From: Morganella psychrotolerans
GTDB taxonomy: Bacteria > Pseudomonadota > Gammaproteobacteria > Enterobacterales > Enterobacteriaceae
Assembly: GCF_001676055.1 (NCBI RefSeq)
Contig: NZ_LZEX01000001.1
Coordinates: 558,001-622,000 of the forward strand
Direction: 5' to 3'
DNA: 64,000 nucleotides
The notes below the pieces were generated by a model. That model was not told the DNA's origin. It did no database searches and saw only the letters and a program-made list of their open reading frames with translations. Shown in pieces: positions 1 to 10,811 of this stretch (its first letter is position 1; each line of letters begins with the position of its first letter). Made by a program: the position numbers and the translations under genes.

Positions 1-377
1 GATACCAGTGCTGACGGCGCACCATAATATTCACCGTAAACACTCAGAGACGGCATAATACTCCACGCCACACCCACACCGGGAGCAACTGCCAGTCCTT
101 TCTTACCGGAATCCGGATCCAGATACAGCGCTTTCCCGCCGATACTGGCAGAAACAGGGCCTAACGGAAAGGCGAATTTAGCTCTGGCACCGCCGAGCTG
201 ACCCGCATGGTCGCTGCGCGCCCAGTTACCATCAAACGATAAGCCGGCATTCGGGTTGCCGAAACCCACATTCATGTCGGTATATTTCTTACCGGCCTGC
301 ATACTCATTGATACCGCATTTGCCGCACCAGCAACAAACATCAGTGATGCAGCCGCAGCCGCCATATATTTTTTCAT
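1..377 (-). CDS. yfaZ: YfaZ-family outer-membrane protein, 5' part only
   Basis: The frame opens at the ATG ending at 377 and runs off the left edge, so only the first ~125 residues are present. The N-terminus (MKKYMAAAAASLMFVAGAANA) is a clear Sec signal peptide, with cleavage after AnA. The mature part has the alternating Gly/aromatic pattern of a small beta-barrel, and segments such as NAGLSFDGNWARSDH and FPLGPVSASIGGKALY match the YfaZ family (about 180 aa in E. coli). Its role is unknown; members are predicted outer-membrane proteins. It is divergent from katA. The name comes from remembered family motifs, not a search. Confidence 0.75.
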   Translation of the reverse strand, partial: MKKYMAAAAASLMFVAGAANAVSMSMQAGKKYTDMNVGFGNPNAGLSFDGNWARSDHAGQLGGARAKFAFPLGPVSASIGGKALYLDPDSGKKGLAVAPGVGVAWSIMPSLSVYGEYYGAPSALV

Positions 378-473
378 TATGCCACCACATTAAAATCAGA
401 CAGGGTTCTGTGCATTTTCTCTGAAATGCTAACCATTTGAAAGTTAATAATTTACGATTTATGTAAAGTTATC

Positions 474-520
474 TATACCAAGCGTTGTTCAGAATGCCGG
501 TTCGAATAAATAAGGGTATA
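474..520. repeat. Degenerate ERIC remnant (short form)
   Basis: The 47 bp start with TATACC and end with GAATAAATAAGGGTATA, the terminal sequences of the ERIC family seen five more times in this window. The middle has decayed and almost all of the 127-bp element is missing. Confidence 0.5.
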
Positions 521-530
521 ACCTGAATCA

Positions 531-545
531 ATAGGTCTAACCAAT
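531..545. promoter_or_regulatory. Possible OxyR half-site upstream of katA
   Basis: ATAGGTCTAACCAAT fits the OxyR half-site pattern ATAG-N-T-NNN-A-N-CTAT at 9 of 10 defined positions. Regulation of a catalase by OxyR would be expected. The adjoining second half-site, however, is poor, so this is only a suggestion. Confidence 0.25.
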
Positions 546-721
546 CCATCAAATCGACACATTCTTTTTCCTGTAGTGCTATATTTTATACCAAGTCAAA
601 AATTCAGATAAAAACAATAATGCTCCGCACAATTTCTGACTAACCATACTGCTGATTGTGTACATCGCGCTAATTTCTGCATTTCAGCTTGTTTGTTTCT
701 TTTACCGACTGGAGATATGTG

Positions 722-2164
722 ATGAAAAAGAAAGGATTAACCACCGCGGCGGGCGCACCCGTTGTTGATAATAATAATGTGATGACTGCCGGAAAACGTG
801 GACCGATGTTGTTACAGGATGTCTGGTTTCTTGAAAAACTCGCGCATTTCGACCGCGAAGTGATCCCTGAGCGGCGTATGCACGCCAAAGGCTCCGGCGC
901 ATTTGGTACATTTACCGTCACTCACGATATCACCCGCTTTACCCGCGCCAAGCTGTTTTCCCAGGTCGGCAAAAAAACCGATATGTTTGCCCGTTACTCA
1001 ACCGTTGCCGGTGAACGCGGTGCGGCTGACGCCGAGCGTGATATCCGCGGATTTGCGCTGAAGTTTTATACCGAAGAAGGTAACTGGGATATGGTGGGTA
1101 ATAATACTCCGGTATTCTATCTGCGTGACCCGCTGAAATTTCCGGATCTGAACCACGTTGTCAAACGGGATCCGCGCACTAATCTGCGCAATATGGCGTA
1201 TAAATGGGATTTTTTCTCGCATCTGCCTGAATCGCTGCACCAGTTAACTATTGATGTCAGTGATCGCGGACTTCCGCAAAGTTTTCGCCATATGCACGGC
1301 TTCGGCAGCCATACCTACAGCTTTATCAACAGTGATAATGAACGTTTCTGGGTGAAATTCCACTTCCGTTGCCAGCAGGGAATTGCCAACCTGATGGATG
1401 ATGAAGCAGAACAGTTAATCGGTAAAGATCGCGAGAGTTCACAGCGTGACCTCTATGATGCCATTGAAAGCGGAGATTATCCGCGCTGGAACCTGCAAAT
1501 CCAGATAATGCCGGAAACCGATGCGGCAAAAGTCCCGTATAACCCGTTTGATTTAACCAAAGTCTGGCCGCATGCCGATTATCCGCTGATGGATGTGGGC
1601 TATTACGAACTGAACCGTAACCCGGAAAATTATTTCTCTGATGTGGAACAGGCTGCATTTAATCCCGGCAACGTAGTGCCCGGCATCGGTTTCTCTCCGG
1701 ATAAAATGTTGCAGGGGCGTTTGTTCTCCTACGGTGATACACAGCGCTATCGTTTAGGTGTGAACCATAATCAGATACCTGTCAATAAGCCACGCTGCCC
1801 GTTCCATAATTATCATCGCGACGGTGCAATGCGTATTGATGGAAACAGCGGCAACAGTGAAACCTATGAGCCAAACAGTGCCGGGCTTTTTCAGGAACAG
1901 CCGGATTTCAGCGAGCCGCCATTGTCACTTGAAGGTGCCGCAGATCACTGGAACCACCGCGAAGATACAGATTATTTCAGCCAGCCGCGTGCGCTGTATG
2001 AATTACTCAGCGATGCCGAACATCAGCGCATGTTTGCCCGTATCGCCGGAGAGCTTATTCAGGCAGCGCCACAAACGCAGGCACGTCAGATTGATCTGTT
2101 TAAACAGGTTCATCCCGGATACGGTGCCGGTGTGGAAGATGCAATGGCAAAACTGAAGAAATAA
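722..2164 (+). CDS. katA: Catalase, clade 3 small-subunit haem enzyme
   Basis: Breaks down hydrogen peroxide to water and oxygen in the cytoplasm. The 480-aa product is almost collinear with the Proteus mirabilis catalase (484 aa). Visible features are the distal haem histidine His54 in [14 protein letters not shown], the distal Asn in VGNNTPVFY, and the proximal Tyr ligand in [14 protein letters not shown]. The length and lack of a C-terminal flavodoxin-like domain place it in the small-subunit group. The ATG at 722 is chosen because GGAGAT lies 5 bases upstream; an in-frame ATG at 689 has no such site and would add 11 unconserved residues. The gene is monocistronic, converging on menE across a shared terminator. 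Confidence 0.96.
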   Translation: MKKKGLTTAAGAPVVDNNNVMTAGKRGPMLLQDVWFLEKLAHFDREVIPERRMHAKGSGAFGTFTVTHDITRFTRAKLFSQVGKKTDMFARYSTVAGERGAADAERDIRGFALKFYTEEGNWDMVGNNTPVFYLRDPLKFPDLNHVVKRDPRTNLRNMAYKWDFFSHLPESLHQLTIDVSDRGLPQSFRHMHGFGSHTYSFINSDNERFWVKFHFRCQQGIANLMDDEAEQLIGKDRESSQRDLYDAIESGDYPRWNLQIQIMPETDAAKVPYNPFDLTKVWPHADYPLMDVGYYELNRNPENYFSDVEQAAFNPGNVVPGIGFSPDKMLQGRLFSYGDTQRYRLGVNHNQIPVNKPRCPFHNYHRDGAMRIDGNSGNSETYEPNSAGLFQEQPDFSEPPLSLEGAADHWNHREDTDYFSQPRALYELLSDAEHQRMFARIAGELIQAAPQTQARQIDLFKQVHPGYGAGVEDAMAKLKK

Positions 2165-2238
2165 ATACCCTTATTCATTCAAACCGCAGGTTCGTTGGCT
2201 ACGCTCAGCCAGCCTGCATCCTGAATGACGTCAGGTAT
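2165..2238. repeat. ERIC-like element, internally deleted (about 74 bp)
   Basis: Begins ATACCCTTATTCATTCAAAC immediately after the katA stop and ends TGAATGACGTCAGGTAT. The ends are those of the full-length copies at 63218 and 63864, but about 50 bp of the centre is missing. It is transcribed as part of the katA 3' UTR. Confidence 0.8.
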
Positions 2239-2253
2239 ATCCTGAATAAACAT

Positions 2254-2290
2254 AAAAGCCGTTGCAGACAAGTCTGCAACGGCTTTTTTA
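2254..2290. terminator. Bidirectional terminator between katA and menE
   Basis: A perfect 12-bp stem, GCCGTTGCAGAC/GTCTGCAACGGC with a 2-base loop, is flanked by A4 on the left and T6 on the right. It can end both the katA transcript and the convergent men operon. Confidence 0.9.
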
Positions 2291-2297
2291 TGACAAA

Positions 2298-3698
2298 TTA
2301 CACGGCGCTGAAACGTGATTGCGCAAGCTCGGTTAATGGCGCTCGCGCACGTTTTATACCACTGCCGGCCTCAGCCGGAGGTAAATCATAGCAGGCGGCC
2401 GGGCGCATAAAAGGTGCCAGCTCAGTACGGCACCAGTCACATAACTGCTGCTTCTGGTCTGCTGTCCATTTATCATAGTCACGGATCAAAAAAACCGGTG
2501 ATGCACCGAACTCCGCACTGGCCACCGGCACAACATAGCATTCGGCTATCAGCGGGTGCTGCATCAGGTGTTTTTCAATAATCTCCGGCTGCACATTCTC
2601 GCCGCCGCAGCTGAAAAGATTATCCAGCCGCCCGTCAATCACCAGTTCCCCATCCTGCCAATGCCCTTTATCGCGGGTCGGATACCAGCCCTCTTCTGAC
2701 GGCAAGGTGTGCAACCCGCCGTCCAGCCAGATCCCGGCGGCAAAACTGTCACCTTTGAGCCAGATTTGCTGTGCATCATCCAGACGGACAGCTTTACCGG
2801 ACAGCGGCTCACCGACGCCCGGCTTGCCGTCTGCCCGTTTTGCACAGACCGTTGACGCAAATTCTGTCATGCCATAACCGCACCAGCAGCGGATCCCGCG
2901 GGCTCGCGCCGCATTTGTCAGAGTAACCGGGATCGCCGCGCCGCCAAGCAATACATCGCGCAGCGGCGGCAGTGTATCCGGTGACTGCAACAGCCGCCAG
3001 AGCTGAGTAGGCACCAGGGACGCATGACTGCACCCGCGCAGGGACTGCGCCAGCGTTTCACCTTCTGCCCGTAATACCATCTGCCCGCCCTGCAACAACC
3101 AGCGCCAGAGAATCCCCTGCCCGGAGACATGATAAAGTGGCAGGGATAACAGCCAGCTGTCATCTTCCTGATAGTTAAGCAGGGAAACCACACTTTGCGC
3201 ACTGGCAAAATGCGCGACCGGACGATGCGCGATAGCTTTCGGCAATCCGGTCGAGCCGGAGGTCAGCGTCAGGGTTGCCAGGCGTTTCGGATGCGCAATC
3301 ACATCCGGTGGCAAACTACCCGTCAGTGCCGTATCCAGTGATTTTAAGCCCTGAACAGTATCGGTATTCTGATGCCGGTCACAGATAAAATCAGCGCCGA
3401 GAGAGGCAATAAGTGCCGTCAGCTGTGTGTGCGGCAATGCCGGGTTGAGTATCAGGGTTATCGCACCACAGCGCAGCAATGCCAGAAAATCAATGACCAG
3501 CTCCGGGCTGTTTTTGCCGCGCAGCACAACACAGTTGCTCTCGCGTACACCCTGCTGATAAAAACCCGCTGCCCGCGCATCAATACGTGAGACTAATTCT
3601 GCCCATGTCAGAGAGATCCCGCCGCAGCGCAGCGCAATATTCTGCGGCGCCTGCGAAGCACGGGAAACCCACGGCCATTCTGCTGTCGGCATTACCAT
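2298..3698 (-). CDS. menE: o-Succinylbenzoate-CoA ligase
   Basis: Activates o-succinylbenzoate to its CoA thioester with ATP in menaquinone synthesis. The 466-aa protein is an ANL-superfamily adenylating enzyme. It has the phosphate-binding motif [15 protein letters not shown] at about residues 142-156, the hinge region [20 protein letters not shown], and a C-terminal GIK that supplies the adenylation lysine, as in E. coli MenE. It is the last gene of the operon; its ATG overlaps the menC stop by 7 bp, so translation is probably coupled. A second in-frame ATG lies two codons further in. Its transcript ends at the shared terminator at 2254-2290. Confidence 0.96.
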   Translation of the reverse strand: MVMPTAEWPWVSRASQAPQNIALRCGGISLTWAELVSRIDARAAGFYQQGVRESNCVVLRGKNSPELVIDFLALLRCGAITLILNPALPHTQLTALIASLGADFICDRHQNTDTVQGLKSLDTALTGSLPPDVIAHPKRLATLTLTSGSTGLPKAIAHRPVAHFASAQSVVSLLNYQEDDSWLLSLPLYHVSGQGILWRWLLQGGQMVLRAEGETLAQSLRGCSHASLVPTQLWRLLQSPDTLPPLRDVLLGGAAIPVTLTNAARARGIRCWCGYGMTEFASTVCAKRADGKPGVGEPLSGKAVRLDDAQQIWLKGDSFAAGIWLDGGLHTLPSEEGWYPTRDKGHWQDGELVIDGRLDNLFSCGGENVQPEIIEKHLMQHPLIAECYVVPVASAEFGASPVFLIRDYDKWTADQKQQLCDWCRTELAPFMRPAACYDLPPAEAGSGIKRARAPLTELAQSRFSAV

Positions 3699-4663
3699 TG
3701 TCCTGTGATTGTTAATTCATTTTCCGTAATAAGCGGTAACGGGCTGTCAGGCCACGGGCGCACCAGCTGAGACTGCATCAGAGACAGTGTATCCAGACCC
3801 GGAAGGGTGTCAGGTGTCAGCCAGCCGGCAATACGGGCAAGTTGTGTCAGCCCGAAACTGCTTTCAACAGAGGAGCTTATCACGGCCTGTAAACCGGCAC
3901 GGTGTGCCGCATCAATCAGTTCACGGCAGCGCGTGATGCTGCCGGTCAGTGTGGGTTTGATAACAATCGCCGCCACACCCGGTTGTGCCTGAACGACAAA
4001 TCCCGGCTCCCGTACAGATTCATCCCAGGCAATCGCTATCCCGGTATCCCGTGCGTAATCTAATGATTCCGCCGGTGTTTTACAGGGCTCTTCGAGGAAA
4101 TCAATACGGGCGCGGTATTCCGGTGCCACATATTTCGCAAAACCGTCGGCTTTCACCCGGGTCCAGCTGCGGTTGGCATCCAGGCGCAGGCGCAGATCCG
4201 GCACCGCTTCCAGCAGAAGATTCACCACCATACCGTCGCGCACCGCTTCATACAGCCCGACTTTAACCTTGGCAATTTTATCACCCTGCATAGCATCCAG
4301 CGCGAGGATCAAATCATCCGGGTCACCGGTACACAAGGGTGCTTTACGGGTACTGAGCGCCTCAGGTAATGTGCCATCCAGCTCCGCCAGCGCACAGCTG
4401 ATGCCGAAAGCCACACTCGGCAGTGTGCTTTCAACCGGATCTGAACCGCTGCACCAGTCAGAGATCCACGCCTGTGCAGCAGACAATGCATCATCCAATG
4501 ATTCATGACTGAATTCAGGCAACGGGGAGATTTCCCCCCGCCCTTCACTTCCTGCTTCCCGCAGACAGACCAGCAGCCCGTCACGTGTTTTCAGGCGCTG
4601 ATTGCGCAGAATAACGCCTGCCTCCATCGGCAGGCTGAACCGGTATAAGGTCGCGCTGCGCAT
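3692..4663 (-). CDS. menC: o-Succinylbenzoate synthase
   Basis: Dehydrates SHCHC to o-succinylbenzoate. It is an enolase-superfamily enzyme of 323 aa (E. coli 320). The catalytic set is visible: Lys132/Lys134 in the KVKVG motif, metal ligands Asp162, Glu191 and Asp214, and Lys236 in the [10 protein letters not shown] strand. All are within one residue of the E. coli numbering. Its start codon overlaps the menB stop by one base (TAATG), and its end overlaps menE, so the three genes form a tightly coupled translational unit. Confidence 0.96.
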   Translation of the reverse strand: MRSATLYRFSLPMEAGVILRNQRLKTRDGLLVCLREAGSEGRGEISPLPEFSHESLDDALSAAQAWISDWCSGSDPVESTLPSVAFGISCALAELDGTLPEALSTRKAPLCTGDPDDLILALDAMQGDKIAKVKVGLYEAVRDGMVVNLLLEAVPDLRLRLDANRSWTRVKADGFAKYVAPEYRARIDFLEEPCKTPAESLDYARDTGIAIAWDESVREPGFVVQAQPGVAAIVIKPTLTGSITRCRELIDAAHRAGLQAVISSSVESSFGLTQLARIAGWLTPDTLPGLDTLSLMQSQLVRPWPDSPLPLITENELTITGQW

Positions 4664-5520
4664 TACGGATTACGTTTAAATTTAGAGAAGTCCGGCGCGC
4701 GTTTTTCGTTGAATGCGTTGCGCCCTTCCTGGCCTTCATCGGTCATATAGAACAACATGGTGGCATTACCTGCCAGCTCTTGTAATCCGGCCTGTCCGTC
4801 ACAGTCGGCATTCAGTGCCGCTTTCAGGCAGCGCAGTGCCATCGGGCTGTTTTCCAGCATTTCACGACACCAGCGCACGGTTTCTTTTTCCAGATCCGCG
4901 TAAGGCACAACGGTGTTGACCAGTCCCATATCCAGGGCTTCCTGCGCACTGTACTGACGGCAGAGGAACCAGATCTCGCGGGCTTTTTTCTGCCCGACAA
5001 TCCGCGCCATATACGCTGCACCCCAGCCGCCGTCAAAGGATCCGACTTTCGGTCCGGTCTGACCAAACACCGCGTTATCCGCCGCAATGGTCAGGTCGCA
5101 CATCATATGCAGCACATGCCCGCCGCCGATGGAATAACCCGCCACCATCGCAACAACCGGTTTAGGACAGGTACGGATATCACGCTGCAAGTCCAGCACG
5201 TTGAGGTGATGAACACCGGTATCATCCTGATAGCCGCCGTAATCGCCACGGATTTTCTGGTCACCACCGGCACAGAACGCTTTTTCACCCTGTCCGGTAA
5301 AGATAATAGTCCCTATCCCGTCATCATAGCGGGCATTCGCCAACGCACTGATCATCTCTTTGACCGTTAACGGGCGAAAGGCATTGCGGACTTCAGGACG
5401 GTTAATGGTAATTTTGGCGATACCGTCTTTCGATTTATGAAAAAGAATATCTTTATAATCGCCGGTGCAATCAACCCATTCAACCGGGGCACAGAGCTGC
5501 TCTTCGCTCGGGTACATCAT
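4663..5520 (-). CDS. menB: 1,4-Dihydroxy-2-naphthoyl-CoA synthase
   Basis: Closes the naphthoquinone ring from o-succinylbenzoyl-CoA (Dieckmann-type condensation). It is a crotonase-fold protein of 285 aa, exactly the E. coli length, with long identical stretches. The oxyanion-hole region AFCAGGDQK and the motif [12 protein letters not shown] are present. Gly156 in QTG marks the bicarbonate-dependent type found in enterobacteria rather than the type using a side-chain carboxylate. It lies 14 bp downstream of menH in the men operon. Confidence 0.97.
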   Translation of the reverse strand: MMYPSEEQLCAPVEWVDCTGDYKDILFHKSKDGIAKITINRPEVRNAFRPLTVKEMISALANARYDDGIGTIIFTGQGEKAFCAGGDQKIRGDYGGYQDDTGVHHLNVLDLQRDIRTCPKPVVAMVAGYSIGGGHVLHMMCDLTIAADNAVFGQTGPKVGSFDGGWGAAYMARIVGQKKAREIWFLCRQYSAQEALDMGLVNTVVPYADLEKETVRWCREMLENSPMALRCLKAALNADCDGQAGLQELAGNATMLFYMTDEGQEGRNAFNEKRAPDFSKFKRNP

Positions 5521-5534
5521 AACGGTGAGTTCCT

Positions 5535-6308
5535 TTAAACAGAGTGTAATGATAAAAATGTCCGGATTGCCTGTGCAAATGCCGCAGGGTTTGCCTGATG
5601 GGTATTATGCCCGGCATCCGGAATTGTCTGTAACGTAAATTGGTGCGCGCGTGCGATGGCACAAAATTTTGTATCCCGTTCACCGCAAATATACAACAAC
5701 GGGACGGTAAGCTGTTTCAGTGCGTCTGCCAGATCCGGCTGATGCCCCAGAGAAGTATCAGACAGCATGTCCGCAATCGCACATGCATTATGATGCAGAT
5801 GCTGCGCTACCCGTTGCCTGCGCTGTTCCTCACTGAGATCTGCAAATACCCCCTGACGATACCAGTCATACAGGAAGTCTGCCAGCGGGCGCTCACGTAA
5901 CTGTTGCGCCAGGCCATTATCATGCAGGAGACGTACATGACGTTCATCCTCTGTGGCAAGCCCGGGGTTTCCCGCTTCAATAATCAGCCCGCGCAGCCCG
6001 GCAGGTTTACCGCAAGCGGCATGGTACATTGCCAGCCGTCCGCCGAGGGAATAACCGACCAGCCAGTAATCATCGATACCATTTGCAGAGAGTGTCGCCT
6101 GAATCTGCTGATTTACCTGCTCAAAATTTCCCGCACGCACAGAGGCCGACTCTCCGTGTCCGGGCAGGTCAATCACAAGGGACGGATAATCCCCTGCGTT
6201 ATTAATGATCGGCTGCCACTCTTCTTTGCATCCCCACAGACCATGAAGCCAGACCAGCCGGGGACCTCGTTTTTGCGACATAAATTGCCGCGAGGCAAGT
6301 ACCGTCAT
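5535..6308 (-). CDS. menH: SHCHC synthase (2-succinyl-6-hydroxy-2,4-cyclohexadiene-1-carboxylate synthase)
   Basis: Eliminates pyruvate from SEPHCHC in menaquinone synthesis. It is an alpha/beta-hydrolase of 257 aa. The nucleophile is Ser87 in VGYSLGGR, the acid lies in CGERDTKF, and the histidine in DAGHNTH, matching the Ser-Asp-His triad of E. coli MenH. The start overlaps the menD stop by 4 bp (ATGA), arguing for coupled translation and for this start rather than an internal ATG at codon 10. Confidence 0.95.
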   Translation of the reverse strand: MTVLASRQFMSQKRGPRLVWLHGLWGCKEEWQPIINNAGDYPSLVIDLPGHGESASVRAGNFEQVNQQIQATLSANGIDDYWLVGYSLGGRLAMYHAACGKPAGLRGLIIEAGNPGLATEDERHVRLLHDNGLAQQLRERPLADFLYDWYRQGVFADLSEEQRRQRVAQHLHHNACAIADMLSDTSLGHQPDLADALKQLTVPLLYICGERDTKFCAIARAHQFTLQTIPDAGHNTHQANPAAFAQAIRTFLSLHSV

Positions 6309-7975
6309 TGCGCCGTCTCACTGACGAGTTGCTGAAGGCAGCGCGCGCCGGTGTCTCCGTCAGTCGTCACTTCAATTACCGTTGCGCAATGCTGTGACCA
6401 GGCTTTTTTCAATGTGTCTTTCAGTGACGTCCAGTCACCCGGCGCACTGTAATTGAGGCCGAACATCTGTGCGGCACCGGCAAAACTGACCGATTGCGGC
6501 ATACAATAAAATTTTTGCCGTTCCTGCTCCGGTGTCGGCAGCATAGAAAAAATCTGCCCGCCGTTATTATTTACGATCAGCAAGACAAAAGGTCCGTTAG
6601 TATGACGCAGCAGCGCCAGACTGTTTAAATCATAAAGTGCGGAGATATCCCCGACGACCGCAAGTGTCGGTTTTGCACTGCCGCGCTGAACACCGGCGGC
6701 AGTCGAAATCAGTCCGTCAATACCGCTCGCACCCCGGTTACTGTAAACAGGATAACCGCACGGTAACTGTGCAAAGGCATCAATCAGCCGCACAATCAGG
6801 CTGTTTCCGGCAAATAAAATGCCCTGCGGCGGCAATAATTCATCCAGGCGGCGGGCTATCTGGGCCTCGCCCCAACCTTCACGCAATGTCTCAGTGACAT
6901 GTGCGCTCAGTGCCTGCGTCCATTCTGTCAGTTGCGGCGCCCAGGGTGTGCGGCTCTGTGCCGGATGGTCATCCAGCCATTCGCCCACAGAACAATCAAA
7001 TTTACGTCCGCGATGATTTGCCGGATCCAGGCGCCCGGGAATAGTATCAATTATCCAGAATTCCGGCGGCGTACAGGCGGCCTGCCACTGCAACAGACGT
7101 TTACCGGTCAGACTTGAGCCGAACTGAATAATCACATCGGCCTGCGCGAGCACGTCACGGTAACGTGAAGAGGCCAGCCAGAGGTCAGCATGCGGCAGTG
7201 ATTGCCCGGTCTGGGAAAGCACGTCGCTTATCAGCGGCCAGCCAAGGTTGTCCGCCCACTGACGTAACTGTTTTCCCTCACCGGCCTGCATGCGTCCGGC
7301 AATAATCACGCCTTTTTTCTGCCGCCAGAAAAACCAGTCATCGACACTGATAACAGAGGTACAACGGGTCTGCTGTAACCAGGGTTTATCACTCTGCCAC
7401 CAGTTACCGAGCGGTACCTGCCACTCTTTACCGGTGATCCCGTCATCATCATACAGCGGTTCGGCAAACGGACAGTTTATATGCGCCGCACCATGTTGCA
7501 GGCGATTCATGATGTCATCGAGCGAAGAGACAAGCCAGGCGGCTGTAATATCAAAGGTCGGGCGCGGCAAAGCAAGTGTGGCTGATGGATGAGAGGAAAA
7601 AATCGTGGTCTGGCGGATAGCCTGGTTCGCGCCACAGTCAATCAGCTCCGGCGGGCGGTCGGCGGTCAGGAAAATAACCCGTTCGCCGGTCAGTCCGGCT
7701 TCAATCAGTGCCGGATAAAGATTTGCCACCGCAGTACCGGAGGTCACAATCACTGCTACCGGCATCCGCGTGCTTTTCGCCAGTCCCAGCGCAAGATGCC
7801 CCAGCCCGCGTTCATCAAAATGGGTATGGCAGACAAATTTATCGTTTGCCGCCGCAGCCAGTGTCAGCGGTGTTGACCGGGAGCCCGGTGCAATACAGAT
7901 ATGGCGCAGCCCGTGGCGGCTCAGCGCCTCTAAAATCACCTCCGCCCAGCGGCGGTTTAATGCACTGTTTGACAT
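6305..7975 (-). CDS. menD: SEPHCHC synthase, thiamine-diphosphate dependent
   Basis: Adds a succinic-semialdehyde unit, derived from 2-oxoglutarate, to isochorismate; this is the first committed menaquinone step. From the ATG at 7975 the protein has 556 aa, the same as E. coli MenD. The catalytic Glu55 sits in [10 protein letters not shown], the C-terminal ThDP-binding motif is [16 protein letters not shown], and the [16 protein letters not shown] loop is conserved. A GTG one codon upstream is also in frame, but AAGG is spaced 6 bases from the ATG, which I prefer. It is 107 bp downstream of menF. Confidence 0.96.
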   Translation of the reverse strand: MSNSALNRRWAEVILEALSRHGLRHICIAPGSRSTPLTLAAAANDKFVCHTHFDERGLGHLALGLAKSTRMPVAVIVTSGTAVANLYPALIEAGLTGERVIFLTADRPPELIDCGANQAIRQTTIFSSHPSATLALPRPTFDITAAWLVSSLDDIMNRLQHGAAHINCPFAEPLYDDDGITGKEWQVPLGNWWQSDKPWLQQTRCTSVISVDDWFFWRQKKGVIIAGRMQAGEGKQLRQWADNLGWPLISDVLSQTGQSLPHADLWLASSRYRDVLAQADVIIQFGSSLTGKRLLQWQAACTPPEFWIIDTIPGRLDPANHRGRKFDCSVGEWLDDHPAQSRTPWAPQLTEWTQALSAHVTETLREGWGEAQIARRLDELLPPQGILFAGNSLIVRLIDAFAQLPCGYPVYSNRGASGIDGLISTAAGVQRGSAKPTLAVVGDISALYDLNSLALLRHTNGPFVLLIVNNNGGQIFSMLPTPEQERQKFYCMPQSVSFAGAAQMFGLNYSAPGDWTSLKDTLKKAWSQHCATVIEVTTDGDTGARCLQQLVSETAQ

Positions 7976-8082
7976 CACTCACCTTCACTAAATCAGTCAT
8001 TTATCCCAGTGTACGGGTTGATCTGAAAAATACTTTAATACAGTTCAATAAATCAGATGATTATTTCAAAATCAACGCCCTG

Positions 8083-9420
8083 CTATAGCTCACCCTCAAG
8101 CAATGTCCGCAGCCCGGCCGCTTTATTTTCGATTTCGTTCCATTCCGCCTGCGGGTCTGATCCCGCGACAATACCGGCGCCGGCATACAAATCAATCTGG
8201 CTGCCATGAATTTGCGCACAGCGCAGTGATACAGCAAATTCACTTTGTGACGGACTGCACCAGCCACCGCTGCCTGCATACCAGTTGCGTTCAAAAGGCT
8301 CATTTTTGCGCAAAAATTCCAGAGCGGCAGAACGCGGAAGTCCGGCAACCGCCGCCGTCGGCTGAAGCCGCTGTAAACAATCGCTGTCACGGGGGGCATA
8401 TAATGTGGCAGAGATAGTCCGGTAAAGGTGCTGAACTTTACGTAAACGGATAACAGTCGCATCACTCACTTTCAGGCTATTTACCGCCCCTTCGAGCCGC
8501 TGACAAATATCATCAACCACCACACTGTTTTCATGCACATTTTTTTTATCAGCCAGAAGCCAGCGCGCGGCGGCCTCTGCACGGGCATCATCCGGATCCC
8601 CCGCCACCGTACCGGCAAGGGCTTCAGTACAAAGCTGTGCGCCGGTTCTGAGATAAAGCCGCTCCGGCGGGGATGCCATAAACGCATTATCCGGCGCGGT
8701 CGCCAGCATATAGTGATAACAGTGATGATTGCAGTCGCGGCTCGCCTGCATAAACGCCAGCGGGCGCACCGGTGAGGAGAGTCTGAGCACGGTTTTGCGC
8801 GCGGTAACCACTTTTTCCATCAGGCCGCCTGAAATGGCGGTCACCGCCCCGCGGACCAATTGCATCCACCCGGCTTTATCCGGCTGATGCTCTGCACTGA
8901 TAACCGTGGTTTCAAGAACCGGCGGAATAACATCGCCGCGCAGTGAACGCAGAAAATTTACGGTTTCCTGCACCGGACGGCGGCTATCGATATTCACCAG
9001 AAACTGAATATTGCCCTGCACGCAGCGCAGTTCCGCACGCGGGATAAACAGATAACTGCCGCCGGTACCCTGCTCCGGTGTCGCGGATGATAAGGTATCG
9101 AACTGCCAGCTGTTCAGCCCCCAAATCCGGATATTGCTCTGCTCCGGCAATGTATCAAGTACCGCCTGCGCCTCACTGATATGAGTAAAGCGGCACAATT
9201 CACCGCACACGGCCGCGGTATCTGTTCCGTCGCGGTGCTGCCAGTAAAATTGCGGATAGCACACCTGTCCGTTCAGCCAGCCCGGCCAGTCCGTCACCGG
9301 CAGCGCTGCCTGCAAAGACGGGGGCAGTATCACCGCATACTGATAAATATCATTAGTTTCATTTTTGTTATGGGTTATTTCAGCACAAACCTGAGAAATA
9401 AAATCAGAAAAAAGAATCAC
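8083..9420 (-). CDS. menF: Isochorismate synthase, menaquinone-specific
   Basis: Converts chorismate to isochorismate, which MenD uses. The 445-aa protein has the C-terminal chorismate-binding (MST) domain from about residue 170: the catalytic-base region GGLMEKVVTARKTVL, the LAGTVAGDPDD loop, ENSVVVDDICQRLEG, LQPTAAVAGLPR, and YAGAGIVAGSDPQAEWNEIENKAAG near the end. It starts at a GTG at 9420 with GGAG 6 bases upstream. It contains an intact A8 tract at 8540-8547, a useful contrast to the frame-breaking tracts elsewhere in the window. It is the first gene of menFDHBCE and is divergent from the toxin pair. Confidence 0.95.
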   Translation of the reverse strand: MILFSDFISQVCAEITHNKNETNDIYQYAVILPPSLQAALPVTDWPGWLNGQVCYPQFYWQHRDGTDTAAVCGELCRFTHISEAQAVLDTLPEQSNIRIWGLNSWQFDTLSSATPEQGTGGSYLFIPRAELRCVQGNIQFLVNIDSRRPVQETVNFLRSLRGDVIPPVLETTVISAEHQPDKAGWMQLVRGAVTAISGGLMEKVVTARKTVLRLSSPVRPLAFMQASRDCNHHCYHYMLATAPDNAFMASPPERLYLRTGAQLCTEALAGTVAGDPDDARAEAAARWLLADKKNVHENSVVVDDICQRLEGAVNSLKVSDATVIRLRKVQHLYRTISATLYAPRDSDCLQRLQPTAAVAGLPRSAALEFLRKNEPFERNWYAGSGGWCSPSQSEFAVSLRCAQIHGSQIDLYAGAGIVAGSDPQAEWNEIENKAAGLRTLLEGEL

Positions 9421-9602
9421 TGCTTACTCCGGATATGTCAGACACGCGGGTCACGGTGATTATACGGTGAGATAAAAATTATTAAAACCATCCCTTTTTT
9501 TTATCGTTGAGTCATACGCATTTTTAAGCAATTAATGCTGAAACCGATGTTATTTCGGCCACATCCACCCGGATTTATGTATCTCATAACAAGGGGATAT
9601 TT

Positions 9603-10802
9603 ATGCACACACAAGCAATAGCTATTGACAAAATGATTCCAGCAAATGAAGTGGCACCGGCAACATTAAAGCTGCTTCTTAATGAGGAAGATAATACATT
9701 CCGTTCCGCCGGAATATTTACCCATGATGATTTAGTACAGATTAAACGCTATATCAATTACGGGCTGACACTTCCGCGGGAACTCGAAGATGTTATTGAT
9801 TTTATCGGCTACCGTGAAACTGAACTGAGCGGTTTCGAGCCACATAATATACAAACACTGTTTACACATATTTATCAGCATGCGCTGAGTTGGGAATATG
9901 TGGAGTCTGCCACCAAACAGCAGGCGATTGATCTGGAGATTACAGGATTCAACATCACCACCACAGGCGACTATATATTAAATGCCATTAATGAGATGCC
10001 GGTTATCACTCAGGCAAAAATAACGTTACAGGATCTGTCATCAGATAAATTAAAGAATATAACATACAAAAAACAGGATCATATTATCTCCGGGGAATTG
10101 GTGAAAATACTAACTGCAATGAAAGAGGATATTATCGGGGAAAGAATAAAAACGCAGCGTGTAAAAAATATTATCGGCCGGTTCCGCCTGGAACTTATTG
10201 GTGGACTGGATGACTCTGATAATGAAATTCCGTCACTGATGTATGAAGTCAAACGTAAACAGAAACAATTACTCAAGAATCAGAGCAATGAGAAAACGGA
10301 CGGCATTATGTCTGAAATCCGGCTGAAAAATGAGGAAATAGAGATCCTCAAACGGGAATACAGCCAGTTTGTAAAACTGTCATTCTCAGGGCTGGTCGGC
10401 GGTATCATTGGTCTGATTATCACCGGCGGCATTTTTGGTTACCGCGCAGAACAGGTACGGCGGCGTAAAAACATACTCATTGAGGAGGTTGCGGGGCTAC
10501 AGGAAAAAGTCATTGCTCAGCAGGCGATACAAAAGCTGATCATTAAACTGGATAAAGAACTCAGTACACTGGATGGTTATTTCTCCGATGCACATACTGC
10601 AATCGACCATCTTGATTTTATGTGGCAGGTCATGCTGACAGAAGTTACCGAATCCCTGAATACCTTTATGCAGATAAATGACGCGTACAGTCTTCTGCAA
10701 TTTTCATTGCAGCTGAAAAAAATCACACTGCCGTGGCAGCGTGTGCGCGGATACTCAAAAGAACTCCTCGCTATTTTTGACACTGCAATATTAGCCGCTT
10801 AA
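9603..10802 (+). CDS. xaxA: XaxA-like subunit of an alpha-xenorhabdolysin-type binary pore-forming toxin
   Basis: A 399-aa, almost entirely helical protein without a Sec signal. It has one strongly hydrophobic segment at residues 259-280 (SFSGLVGGIIGLIITGGIFG) flanked by long charged amphipathic helices. That layout, the GG-rich hydrophobic hairpin and the DHLDFMWQVMLTEV stretch near the end match XaxA/YaxA proteins of Xenorhabdus, Photorhabdus and Yersinia. In that family the A subunit binds membrane and assembles with subunit B into a pore. The start has AAGGGGAT upstream. The codons are visibly AT-richer than in the flanking men and nuo genes, suggesting transfer. Identification is by remembered family features. 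Confidence 0.82.
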   Translation: MHTQAIAIDKMIPANEVAPATLKLLLNEEDNTFRSAGIFTHDDLVQIKRYINYGLTLPRELEDVIDFIGYRETELSGFEPHNIQTLFTHIYQHALSWEYVESATKQQAIDLEITGFNITTTGDYILNAINEMPVITQAKITLQDLSSDKLKNITYKKQDHIISGELVKILTAMKEDIIGERIKTQRVKNIIGRFRLELIGGLDDSDNEIPSLMYEVKRKQKQLLKNQSNEKTDGIMSEIRLKNEEIEILKREYSQFVKLSFSGLVGGIIGLIITGGIFGYRAEQVRRRKNILIEEVAGLQEKVIAQQAIQKLIIKLDKELSTLDGYFSDAHTAIDHLDFMWQVMLTEVTESLNTFMQINDAYSLLQFSLQLKKITLPWQRVRGYSKELLAIFDTAILAA

Positions 10803-10811
10803 CAGGAGGAT

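Larger units (their letters stand above)
378..721. other. yfaZ-katA divergent intergenic region
   Basis: AT-rich region of 344 bp between two divergent genes, so it must hold both promoters. It contains a degenerate short ERIC-like remnant (474-520) and a possible OxyR half-site (531-545). I see no gene or RNA in it. Confidence 0.6.
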